Shown: piece after piece, positions 25,332 through 32,887 of the stretch
How the letters are laid out: each line of letters opens with the position of its first letter
Numbering within the stretch: position 1 is the stretch's first letter
From: Catenulispora rubra
Lineage (GTDB): Bacteria; Actinomycetota; Actinomycetes; Streptomycetales; Catenulisporaceae
DNA: 36,731 bases
Direction of reading: 5' to 3'
Assembly: GCF_015356825.1 (NCBI RefSeq)
Contig: NZ_JAACYW010000093.1
Coordinates: 1 to 36,731, forward strand
Made by a program: the position numbers and the translations under genes
Notes under the pieces: generated by a model
What the model was told of the DNA's origin: nothing
Databases searched by the model: none
The model's input: the letters and a program-made list of their open reading frames with translations, nothing else

Positions 25332-26522
25332 CTACAGGCCCGGCGCGCCGTTCGGACCGAACACCAACAGCGGGATCTCCTGCTCGGCGGCCGACAGCGA
25401 GCCGTGCATGCCCAGCAGCCGGGACTCCAGCTTCTCGCGGCGGGTGGCGACCACGGCCCAGTCGTCGAGCAGCGCCGCGACCACGTCGCCGATGCGCGGC
25501 GCGAGCCGGTCGTCCACGGACTCCGGCGGCCCGAACCAGCCCTCGTAGATCGCCTCCTGGCGGGAGCGGACCACGGCCACGTCCTCCAGCGCCTCGCGCC
25601 AGATCTGCAGCACGTCGCGCGCCGCGCCGGGCTTGGCGTAGACGTGCCGGGCCCGGCCCTCGCCGCCCAGCAGCCGGACGCCGACCTGCAGCTCGGGGTC
25701 CTCGTCCACGTCGACGCGGCGGTCGGCGGGGACGTCGACCATGCCGTGGTCGGCGGTGACGTAGAGCGTGGTGCCGGCCGGCAGCCGGTCGACGAGCTCG
25801 TGGACGGTGGCGTCGACCACCGCCAGCTGCTGCCGCCAGCTCTCGGAGTCCACGCCGTTGAGGTGCCCGGCGGCGTCGAGGTCGGCGTAGTAGAGGTAGA
25901 CCAGGGCGCGGGCGTCGCGGTCGGCGGCGTCCTGCAGCGTCTGCAGCGCGCCGGCCACCCGGTTGGGCAGCGACTCGGCGCCGGTGAAGGCCCCGCCGCG
26001 CAGCACCGAGCGGGTCAGGCCGGAGTCCTGGAACCGGGCCGCGGTGACCTGCGTGACCTCGATGCCCTCGCGCTCGGCGTGTTCGAAGACGGTCTCGTGC
26101 GGCTGCCACTCGACCGGGTCCACCGGGAAGTCCCAGCGCAGCAGGTTGATCATCTGCGAAGTGCCGGGGACCAGGACCCGGTAGCCGAGCATGCCGCTGG
26201 CGCCGGAGGGCAGGCCGGTGCCCAGCGAGCCGATGCTGGCCGCGGTGGTGGAGGGGAAGCCGGCGGTCAGCGCGCGGCTGGCGCGCAGGGCCTTGGCCAT
26301 GTACGGCGCGACGTCGGGGTTGCGCTCGATGAGCCGGGCCCCCAGCCCGTCCACCAGGAAGACGCACGCGCGGCGGGTCGGCGCCAGGCCGAGCGGGTTC
26401 GGCGTACCGTCGACGCCGAGCGCGGCCAGGACCGCGGGGAGCAGGTCGGACAGCGCGGCGCGGCCGTAGGCGGGCAGGACGAGGTCGGTCCGGTCGGGGC
26501 CGGACGCTGCGGGGTGGCTCAC
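25332..26522 (-). CDS. Alkaline-phosphatase-superfamily phosphodiesterase/nucleotide pyrophosphatase, 396 aa
   Basis: Type I phosphodiesterase (PF01663-like) with a conserved two-metal centre. Metal and nucleophile motifs: FLVDGLG (about 54-60), the nucleophile Thr in GFPSTTAASIGSLGTG (about 89-104), DLDAAGHLNG (about 218-227) and TADHGM (about 261-266). No signal peptide is apparent, so it is probably cytoplasmic. The start is the GTG at 26522; a longer open frame upstream overlaps the DUF5998 gene and is not credible. Only 14 nt separate it from the DUF5998 stop, so the two are cotranscribed. Homologues near parC are common in actinobacteria, as I recall. The physiological substrate is unknown. 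Confidence 0.87.
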   Translation of the reverse strand: MSHPAASGPDRTDLVLPAYGRAALSDLLPAVLAALGVDGTPNPLGLAPTRRACVFLVDGLGARLIERNPDVAPYMAKALRASRALTAGFPSTTAASIGSLGTGLPSGASGMLGYRVLVPGTSQMINLLRWDFPVDPVEWQPHETVFEHAEREGIEVTQVTAARFQDSGLTRSVLRGGAFTGAESLPNRVAGALQTLQDAADRDARALVYLYYADLDAAGHLNGVDSESWRQQLAVVDATVHELVDRLPAGTTLYVTADHGMVDVPADRRVDVDEDPELQVGVRLLGGEGRARHVYAKPGAARDVLQIWREALEDVAVVRSRQEAIYEGWFGPPESVDDRLAPRIGDVVAALLDDWAVVATRREKLESRLLGMHGSLSAAEQEIPLLVFGPNGAPGL

Positions 26523-26536
26523 GCTTTCGCGGGCGC

Positions 26537-27205
26537 TCAGCGCGCGGTCCGGGAGCCGGCCCCGGCGCCGGCCTCGGTGGCTCTGTTGGTGTCGGTGACG
26601 ACGGAGGTCAGCGCGCGGGCGAAGGACAGCGTCTCGGCGACGGCGTCTGCTCCGTCGGCCTCGGCCGAGACCCGGATCATCACGTCGTCGGCGGTGGCGG
26701 TGCCGGTGTAGCCGTGGTCGGCGTCGCAGTGCGGGTCGCCGCAGTTGGCGGGCTCCAGGTCCAGCCGGCTCACCACACCCCAGCCGATGGTCAGGACCAC
26801 CTCGCGCGGCGGGGTGCCGGGCTTGTGGTTGGCCGGGTCCTCCACGACCCGGCTGACCACGACCGAGGAGATCCGGTGCAGGGGCACGGTCTCGGTGGAG
26901 GTGGTGGCGTAGGCCTTCGCCCCGGTCGCCGACTCCGGGGAGCCGGGCGGCACCGGCGCCATCGGGTCGTCGGAGCCGTACTCGTCGGTGTGCCCGGCGA
27001 TCAGCCGGGTCGGGGTCACGGCCAGCACGGTGACGTGCCTGCGCACCTCGTCGGCGTCGAAGGTGGTCTCCTGGTGCACGAGGTGGCCGAGCACCTTCTC
27101 GGAGCCGACCGCGTCCTCGACCGCCTCGGCCACCAGGGCTGGGTAGTAGCCGCTGCGCTCGATGGCGGCGAGCAGTGACGAGGAGGACGGCTGCGAGTTG
27201 GGCAT
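26537..27205 (-). CDS. DUF5998 family protein, 222 aa, function unknown
   Basis: Conserved actinobacterial protein that I recognise as the DUF5998 type, typically encoded next to a parC gene and a phosphodiesterase. Recognisable parts: helical N-terminus SLLAAIERSGYYPALVAEAVEDAVGSE (about 9-35), a beta-rich core with VHQETTFDADEVRRHVTVLAVTPTRLIAGHTDE (about 43-75), a Cys/His cluster CGDPHCDADHGYTGT (about 157-171) that might bind metal, and a C-terminal helix. The ATG at 27205 has AGGA 9 nt upstream; a longer frame reaching 27433 lacks support. It leads the three-gene minus-strand unit and is divergent from parC (221 bp between starts). Confidence 0.75.
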   Translation of the reverse strand: MPNSQPSSSSLLAAIERSGYYPALVAEAVEDAVGSEKVLGHLVHQETTFDADEVRRHVTVLAVTPTRLIAGHTDEYGSDDPMAPVPPGSPESATGAKAYATTSTETVPLHRISSVVVSRVVEDPANHKPGTPPREVVLTIGWGVVSRLDLEPANCGDPHCDADHGYTGTATADDVMIRVSAEADGADAVAETLSFARALTSVVTDTNRATEAGAGAGSRTAR

Positions 27206-27426
27206 GAGTCCATCCTGACACCTGTGGGCCCGGTTGCGGGCCCCACACCCCACGGAAGCGTGACGGACGAGGGTGTTATGGCCTGATTGGCACCGCCGAT
27301 CGCTCACGGCGGACGGGCCGGGCCGCCGGGGCGCGTGTGCCCTCCTGCGACGAGGTGTCGGAACGACGCGCAACAATAGGGCGTCACACCCGCATCGCCG
27401 CGCGAGAAGCAGGAGCCGCACCGAAG

Positions 27427-29889
27427 ATGGCACGCCGCAGCACCACCCCCGAACCCGACGAGGACTTCGAAGAGCGCATCATCGACATCGACGTCGCTGA
27501 CGAGCTCTCCGACTCGTACCGGGAGTACGCGTACTCGGTCATCTACTCGCGCGCCCTGCCCGACGCGCGGGACGGGCTCAAGCCGGTGCACCGCCGGATC
27601 CTGTTCCAGATGAACGACATGGGCCTGCGGCCGGACCGCGGCTACGTCAAGAGCGCACGCGTCGTCGGCGACGTCATGGGCAAGCTGCACCCGCACTCGG
27701 ACACCGCGATCTACGACTCGCTGGTGCGCATGGCCCAGTCCTGGGCGATGCGCATCCCGCTGGTCGACGGACACGGCAACTTCGGCTCGCTGGGCGGCGA
27801 CGACCCGCCGGCGGCCATGCGGTACACCGAGGCCCGGCTCTCGCCGGCGGCGATGATAATGACCGACTCCATCGACGAGGACACGGTCGAGTTCGGGCCC
27901 AACTACGACGGCCAGGAGCAGGAGCCGCAGGTCCTGCCAGCGGCCTTCCCGAACCTGCTGGTCAACGGCGCGGCCGGGATCGCGGTCGGGATGGCGACCA
28001 ACATGGCGCCGCACAACCTCGGCGAGGTGGTGGCCGCCGCCCGGCACCTGATCAAGCACCCGGACGCCACGCTGGACGACCTGATGCGGTTCGTCCCGGG
28101 CCCGGACCTGCCGACCGGCGGCCAGATCATCGGCGAGCAGGGCATCCGGGACGCCTACGAGACCGGCCGCGGCGTGTTCAAGATGCGCGCCACCGCCAGG
28201 ATCGAGAAGGTCACCGCGCGCCGCGAGGGCATCGTGGTCACCGAGCTGCCCTTCAACACCGGCCCGGAGAAGGTGATCGCCAAGGTCAAGGAGCTGGTGC
28301 AGGCCAAGAAGATCCAGGGCATCACCGACCTGAAGGACCTGTCCGACCGGTTCAACGGCCTGAAGCTGGTCATCGAGGTCAAGGCCGGCTTCAACCCCGA
28401 GGCGGTCCTGGAGCAGCTGTACAAGCTGACGCCGCTGGAGGAGTCCTTCGGCATCAACAACGTGGCCCTGGTCGACGGCCAGCCGCTGACGCTGGGCCTG
28501 AAGGAGCTGCTGGAGGTCTACCTCGACCACCGCTTCGAGGTGGTCCGGCGCCGCACCGAGTTCCGCCGCACCAAGCGGAGGGACCGGCTGCACCTGGTCG
28601 AGGGCCTGCTGATCGCGCTGACCGACATCGACCGGGTGATCCGCATCATCCGGGAGAGCGACGACGCCGCGGCGGCCAAGGAGAACCTGATGGCCGCCCT
28701 GGCGCTGTCGGACAAGCAGGCCACGTACATCCTGGACACCCCGCTGCGCCGGCTGACCCGCTTCGACTCCCTGGAACTGGAGTCCGAGCGGGACAAGCTG
28801 ACCGGCGAGATCAGGGACCTGACCGCGATCCTGGACTCCGACTCCCTGCTGCGCAAGGTGGTCTCCGACGAGCTGGCCGCGGTCTCCAAGCAGTTCGCCA
28901 CGCCGCGCCGCAGCGTGCTGGTCGAGGGCGCGCTGCCGGTGTTCGAGCCCCGGCCGCTGGAGATCAGCGACGACCCGGTGGTGGTCCTGCTCTCGGCCAC
29001 CGGCCTTTTGGCCCGCACCGCCTCCGGCTCGACGAAGATCGGCACCGGCGGCGAACGCGGCAAGAACGACTCGGTCGCCTCGATCGTCACCTCGACGATA
29101 AGAGGCGAGGTCGGCGCGGTGACGTCGCAGGGCCGGCTGATCCGGTTCCCGGTGATCGACCTGCCGGTGCTGCCGGACTCGGCCGCGAAGGCGGCGCCGA
29201 GCCTGGCCGGCGGCGCCCCGGTGTCGGAGTTCGTCCGGCTGGAGGAGGACGAGCGCGTGCTGTGCCTGTGCTCGCTGAACCCCGAGTCCGCCGGCCTGGC
29301 GCTGGGCACGGTCCAGGGCGTGGTCAAGCGCGTGACCCCGGACTACCCGAGGAACCGCGACTCCTTCGAGGTGATCACGCTCAAGGACGGCGACAGCGTG
29401 GCCGGCGCCACCGAGCTGCGCACCGGTGAGGAAGAGCTGGTCTTCATCACCGACGACGCGCAGCTCCTGAAGTACTCGGCCGCGCTGGTCCGCCCGCAGG
29501 GCTGCCCGGCCGGCGGCATGGCCGGCATCGCACTCGGCGACGACGCCTCGGTGATCTTCTTCGGTGCGGTGGACCCGGGCCGGGACGGCCTGGTGGTCTC
29601 GATGGCCGGCTCGGACGACGCCCTGGTCGACACCGCGACCACGATCAAGGCCACGCCGTACGACCTGTACCCGACCAAGGGCCGGGCCACCGGCGGCGTG
29701 CGCTGCCAGCGCTTCCTGAAGGGCGAGCACCGGCTGGTGGCCGCGTGGGCGGTGAACGCGCCGGCGTACGCCTGCACGGAGAACGGGACGCCGATCCCGC
29801 TGCCGGCGGTGGATCCGCGGCGCGACGGGTCCGGGGCGCCGGTGGAGGTGCCGATCGGGTTCGTGACGAGCCCGGCCGCTGCGGGGTAG
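27427..29889 (+). CDS. parC: DNA topoisomerase IV subunit A (ParC), 820 aa
   Basis: Breakage-reunion subunit of topoisomerase IV, which decatenates daughter chromosomes. The catalytic Tyr is Y133 in AAMRYTEARLS. The quinolone-pocket region reads GKLHPHSDTAIYDSLVRMAQ (about 85-104): the residue equivalent to E. coli GyrA Gly81 is Ser91, Ser83 is Thr93 and Asp87 is conserved. The C-terminal beta-propeller is present; no GyrA-box (QRRGGKG) is seen, which supports ParC over GyrA. The ATG at 27427 gives ARRSTTPEPDED...IIDIDVADELSDSYREYAYSVI, the usual start; a longer frame from 27337 is less likely. The partner parE is not in the window. Followed by a strong terminator hairpin. Confidence 0.95.
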   Translation: MARRSTTPEPDEDFEERIIDIDVADELSDSYREYAYSVIYSRALPDARDGLKPVHRRILFQMNDMGLRPDRGYVKSARVVGDVMGKLHPHSDTAIYDSLVRMAQSWAMRIPLVDGHGNFGSLGGDDPPAAMRYTEARLSPAAMIMTDSIDEDTVEFGPNYDGQEQEPQVLPAAFPNLLVNGAAGIAVGMATNMAPHNLGEVVAAARHLIKHPDATLDDLMRFVPGPDLPTGGQIIGEQGIRDAYETGRGVFKMRATARIEKVTARREGIVVTELPFNTGPEKVIAKVKELVQAKKIQGITDLKDLSDRFNGLKLVIEVKAGFNPEAVLEQLYKLTPLEESFGINNVALVDGQPLTLGLKELLEVYLDHRFEVVRRRTEFRRTKRRDRLHLVEGLLIALTDIDRVIRIIRESDDAAAAKENLMAALALSDKQATYILDTPLRRLTRFDSLELESERDKLTGEIRDLTAILDSDSLLRKVVSDELAAVSKQFATPRRSVLVEGALPVFEPRPLEISDDPVVVLLSATGLLARTASGSTKIGTGGERGKNDSVASIVTSTIRGEVGAVTSQGRLIRFPVIDLPVLPDSAAKAAPSLAGGAPVSEFVRLEEDERVLCLCSLNPESAGLALGTVQGVVKRVTPDYPRNRDSFEVITLKDGDSVAGATELRTGEEELVFITDDAQLLKYSAALVRPQGCPAGGMAGIALGDDASVIFFGAVDPGRDGLVVSMAGSDDALVDTATTIKATPYDLYPTKGRATGGVRCQRFLKGEHRLVAAWAVNAPAYACTENGTPIPLPAVDPRRDGSGAPVEVPIGFVTSPAAAG

Positions 29890-29916
29890 CGCGCGGGACA
29901 GCGGGTTGATTCAGGG

Positions 29917-29948
29917 CTGTGGCCGCCACGTTCTCGTGGCGGCCACAG
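29917..29948 (+). terminator. 14-bp perfect stem, 4-nt loop, after parC
   Basis: CTGTGGCCGCCACG (29917-29930) and CGTGGCGGCCACAG (29935-29948) pair perfectly around TTCT, 28 nt after the parC stop. Very stable; the tail GCGTTTGCG has only a short T-run. First of four consecutive stem-loops. Confidence 0.8.
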
Positions 29949-29991
29949 GCGTTTGCGCGCCGGGTCGGATGAAGGGTTCTGAGAGCCCGCA

Positions 29992-30173
29992 GCGGCTGCC
30001 GTGGAAGCCCACAGCAGCCGCCACCTCTCCCCCATGGGGCGGGAGCACCGCCGTCCTGCGGCCTTCAGGCACGCGGCGGGAGGTCGTATCCCCGATCCCG
30101 TGTGGCTGGACCGGAGTCCCGGCGGACGGCGGTGCTCCCTCATCGGCCTGTGGTGGTACGGAAGACACCACAG
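29992..30173. other. Gene-free block with three further stem-loops between parC and the ABC gene
   Basis: The 339-nt gap between the parC stop and the convergent ABC gene (29890-30228) holds no credible gene. After the terminator it contains: a 12-bp stem with one mismatch (29992-30004 with 30009-30021); a perfect 16-bp pair GGGAGCACCGCCGTCC/GGACGGCGGTGCTCCC (30041-30056 with 30124-30139) enclosing 67 nt; and an 8-bp pair CTGTGGTG/CACCACAG (30148-30155 with 30166-30173). GC-rich palindromes continue to the ABC stop. Could be a structured RNA, a small repeat element or stacked terminators. Confidence 0.6.
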
Positions 30174-30228
30174 CCGGGCCCGGACCGCGCCTCGGGGTCC
30201 GCCGAGGGGTCCGGGGGTCTGTGCGGGC

Positions 30229-30951
30229 CTAGGCGGGCACCTCCGCCGCCGCCACGGCGTCGGAGTCCGACACCAGCTTCCCGTCGCCGACCGTGATCAC
30301 CCGGTCGGCGAGCTCCATCATCAGCGGGTCGTGCGTGGCCACCAGCGCGGTCACGTTCTCCGCCGCGACCACGGCGCGCAGCAGTCGCATCACCGCGCGA
30401 CCGGTCTCGGAGTCCAGCTGGCCGGTGGGCTCGTCGGCGATCAGCACCCGCGGCGAGTTGGCCAGCGCCCGGGCCAGCGCCACGCGCTGCTGCTGGCCGC
30501 CGGACAGCTCGCCGGGCCGCTGCTTCGTGTGCTCGCCGAGGCCGACCATGTTCAGCAGCAGCTCGACGCGCTCCTCGCGCGCGGCCACCGGCGTCTTGCG
30601 CAGCCGCAGCGGGATGCCGACGTTCTCCGCCGCCGACAGGATCGGGATCAGCGCGAACGACTGGAACACGAAGCCGAACAGGTCGCGCCGCAGCGCGGCC
30701 AGCTCCTTCTCCCCCAGGTTGCGGCCCGGTCCGGCGAGCTGTTTGCCGTCGACCGAGATCCGGCCGGCGTCCGGCTTGTCCAGGCCGCCGATCAGGTTCA
30801 GCAGCGTGGTCTTGCCGGAGCCGGAGCGGCCGACGACGGCGCACAGCTGGCCCTCGGGCACCGTGAACGACACGTCCTCGACCGCGTGCACGGCGTTCTC
30901 CCCCGAACCGAAGGTCCGGCGCAGCCCCTCGACCTCGATCATGTCCCCCAC
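30229..30951 (-). CDS. ABC transporter ATP-binding protein (MacB/LolD type), 240 aa
   Basis: ATPase subunit of an ABC exporter-like or mechanotransmission (MacB/FtsE-like) system. Walker A GRSGSGKT (41-48), Q-loop FGFVFQSFALIP (about 92-103), signature LSGGQQQR (149-156), Walker B VLIADEP (169-175) and the switch His in VATHDP are all intact. GTG start at 30951 with GGGGGAG 8 nt upstream, overlapping the end of the preceding gene region: only 4 nt separate it from the upstream ABC gene's stop. An internal ATG at 30942 is an alternative. No permease gene is adjacent in this window, which is odd for this class; it may be encoded elsewhere. Confidence 0.88.
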   Translation of the reverse strand: MGDMIEVEGLRRTFGSGENAVHAVEDVSFTVPEGQLCAVVGRSGSGKTTLLNLIGGLDKPDAGRISVDGKQLAGPGRNLGEKELAALRRDLFGFVFQSFALIPILSAAENVGIPLRLRKTPVAAREERVELLLNMVGLGEHTKQRPGELSGGQQQRVALARALANSPRVLIADEPTGQLDSETGRAVMRLLRAVVAAENVTALVATHDPLMMELADRVITVGDGKLVSDSDAVAAAEVPA

Positions 30952-30955
30952 CGGA

Positions 30956-31918
30956 CTACTCCCCCTCGCCCGCGTAACCGGCAGAACCGGCAGAACCGGC
31001 AGAACCAGAGCCGTGCACCAGGTCCGGCCACACCCCGATGTGATCAGGGTTCTTCGCCAGCCGGACCCGGTCCTTCATCCGCAGCGCCTCCACGTACTCC
31101 TTCGGCAGCTGCACCCGGCCGGCGCGGTCGAGCACCGCGAACTGCTCGGCCTGCGCGCCGTCGTCGCCGCGCCGCAGCACCTCGGTCGAGGTGCGGCCGT
31201 CGCGGATCTCGACGGTGCGCTCCACCTGCTCGGTGACCTCGTGGTCGTGGGTGACCACCACGATCGAGACGCCGAGCTCCTCGTTCGCCGTGCGCAGCGC
31301 GTCGAACACCTGCTGGCTGGTCCCGGAGTCCAGCTCGCCGGTCGGCTCGTCGGCGAACACCACCTCGGGATCGTTGGCCAGCGCCACCGCGATCGACACG
31401 CGCTGCTGCTCGCCGCCGGACATCTGGGCGGGGCGCCGGTCGGCGCAGTAGCCGACGCCGAGCAGGTCCAGCAGCTCCCCGGAGCGGCGCCGCGCATACT
31501 TGCGCTTCTTGCCGGCGAAGCCCATCGGCAGCGCGACGTTGTCCAGGGCGTTGAGGTACGGCAGCAGGTTGCGCGCCGTCTGCTGCCAGATGAAACCGAC
31601 CGTCTGGCGCCGGTAGCGCAGACGGTCGCGGCCCTTCATGGTGAGCAGGTCGTACCCGCCGACCCTGGCGACGCCGGCGGTCGGGGTGTCGAGCCCGGAC
31701 AGGATGTTCAGCAGCGTGGACTTCCCGCTGCCCGAGGCCCCCACGATCGCGACCAGCTCCCCGGCCCGGACCAGCAGGTCCAGACCCTGCAGAGCCTGGA
31801 CCTCGATGCCGTCGGTCTTGTAGATCCGGACCAGGTTGTCGCAGACGATCTTGGCGTCCTCGCCGTAGACCTCTTTCGGCTGTGCGGCCGCGAGTTCAAG
31901 CTCCTGAAGGGTGCTCAT
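30956..31918 (-). CDS. ABC transporter ATP-binding protein with C-terminal AbrB-like segment, 320 aa
   Basis: Full ATPase: Walker A GASGSGKST (60-68), an unusual Q-loop VGFIWQQTARNLLPYL (about 107-121), signature MSGGEQQRV (166-174), Walker B VVFADEP (about 186-192) and H-loop VVTHDH. After the ATPase comes a stretch FAVLDRAGRVQLPKEYVEALRMKDRVRLAKN (about 260-290) that resembles an AbrB/SpoVT swapped-hairpin half, followed by a Gly/Ser/Ala tail built from a 9-bp repeat. AbrB-like tails on such ATPases have been seen in actinobacteria, as I recall; their role is unclear. The ATG at 31918 lies inside the upstream gene (23-bp overlap) and lacks its own SD, so translation is probably coupled. Confidence 0.85.
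   Translation of the reverse strand: MSTLQELELAAAQPKEVYGEDAKIVCDNLVRIYKTDGIEVQALQGLDLLVRAGELVAIVGASGSGKSTLLNILSGLDTPTAGVARVGGYDLLTMKGRDRLRYRRQTVGFIWQQTARNLLPYLNALDNVALPMGFAGKKRKYARRRSGELLDLLGVGYCADRRPAQMSGGEQQRVSIAVALANDPEVVFADEPTGELDSGTSQQVFDALRTANEELGVSIVVVTHDHEVTEQVERTVEIRDGRTSTEVLRRGDDGAQAEQFAVLDRAGRVQLPKEYVEALRMKDRVRLAKNPDHIGVWPDLVHGSGSAGSAGSAGYAGEGE
30973..31008 (-). repeat. 9-bp tandem repeat, 4 copies, at the 3' end of an ABC ATPase gene
   Basis: CAGAACCGG units at 30982, 30991 and a variant at 31000, with a diverged copy before them (30973). In frame; on the minus strand they encode the Gly-Ser-Ala repeats ending the ABC ATPase, stopping 14 bp before its stop codon. Confidence 0.75.
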
Positions 31919-32768
31919 GCGCGTTAGGACGAGCCGTTCCGCTGTGCGCGTTGCGGTCGTTATGGAACGGTGACCATCCGGTCGGATGAGCGCCCACGGT
32001 GTCCGGCAGCCAGCCGGGTTCGCCGATCAGACCCTTGTGGATCGAACCGCTGACCTGGTGCCGCGACGGGCCCTCGGAACCGCGCAGCCAGCCGCGCATG
32101 ATGTGGATGTCCGGGACCTCGCGCTTGCACCAGGCGACCAGGGCGTCCAGCACGGCGTTGCGCTCGCCGCTGACGCGCATCATGCGCGGGAAGGACGACG
32201 GGAAGGTGACGACGTTCTTCATGTCGGTGACCACGCCGTGCGCCAGGTTGGAGGCGGTGCTGGTGCGGTGGTGGTCGGTCGGCCACGGCGAGCCGAGCCG
32301 CAGGCCCTCGGTCTCCGGCTCGCCGAGCAGCACCAGGTCCACGGTGTGGCCGCCCTTGTCGCCGAAGCTGACGCGGCCCGCGCGGGCCCAGACGTAGAGC
32401 CGGATCAGCGGCAGGTCGCGGACCAGGGCGCCGGAGCCCTTGCGCCAGCGGAGGAGCTCCACGCGGCCGGGGGCCGAGGAGTCCGAGTCCTCGCGGGCCA
32501 CCGTGCGCAGGGCGCAGACCTCGTGGCCGTAGACGGCGGGGAAGCCGTAGCGGCGGGCTTCGGGGCCGAGGTCGGCCTCGTGGGCGTCGGTGGCCGTGGT
32601 GGCGGTGGCGTCGGTGGCGTCGGTGGCTCGGGACATGGCGGTGGCGGCGGCGCCGGTGGCTCGGGACGTGGCAGCGGCTTGCGACGCGGCGGTGGTCTGC
32701 TGCGCGGCGGTGGCGGCCTGCGGCGCGGCGCCGTCCCGGCCGGATTCGGGCGTTCGACTCTCGGTCAT
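31896..32768 (-). CDS. Protein of unknown function, 290 aa, in operon with two ABC ATPases
   Basis: Not recognised. The first about 65 residues are Ala/Thr/Ser/Gln-rich low complexity (ATSRATGAAATAMSRATDATDATA-like) and clearly repetitive at DNA level (32590-32690). From about residue 70 it looks like a compact alpha/beta domain: RRYGFPAVYGHEVCALRTVARED, ELLRWRKGSGALVRDLPLIRLYVWARAGRVSFGDKGG, PWPTDHHRTSTASNLAHGVVTDMKNVVTFPSSFPRMMRVSGERNAVLDALVAWC, then RGWLRGSEGPSRHQVSGSIHKG. Several conserved-looking Trp, His and Arg. No signal peptide or membrane helix. The ATG at 32768 has AGGTG 6 nt upstream; its end overlaps the ABC gene start by 23 bp, indicating an operon. Divergent from the sucrase/ferredoxin-like gene. 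Confidence 0.6.
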   Translation of the reverse strand: MTESRTPESGRDGAAPQAATAAQQTTAASQAAATSRATGAAATAMSRATDATDATATTATDAHEADLGPEARRYGFPAVYGHEVCALRTVAREDSDSSAPGRVELLRWRKGSGALVRDLPLIRLYVWARAGRVSFGDKGGHTVDLVLLGEPETEGLRLGSPWPTDHHRTSTASNLAHGVVTDMKNVVTFPSSFPRMMRVSGERNAVLDALVAWCKREVPDIHIMRGWLRGSEGPSRHQVSGSIHKGLIGEPGWLPDTVGAHPTGWSPFHNDRNAHSGTARPNAHEHPSGA

Positions 32769-32887
32769 GGTGCGCACCTACCTATCGAGGGCACCCCCCG
32801 ATCTCTCCTGACGCCACCATCGTGACTCCGGTAGCCCGCAAAAGCGAGCGGTGTAGGGGGTGCGCCAGGGGCGTTAGGGTCGTAGGC

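Noticed and set aside
25332..27248. 638-codon frame joining the phosphodiesterase to upstream sequence
   Set aside because: The upstream half is the shadow of DUF5998 in another frame; conserved phosphodiesterase sequence starts at the GTG of 26522.
29911..30171. 86-codon minus-strand ORF inside the stem-loop block
   Set aside because: Its codons coincide with the stems, it has no ribosome binding site and no recognisable family. Structure explains the sequence better; ribosome profiling could overturn this.
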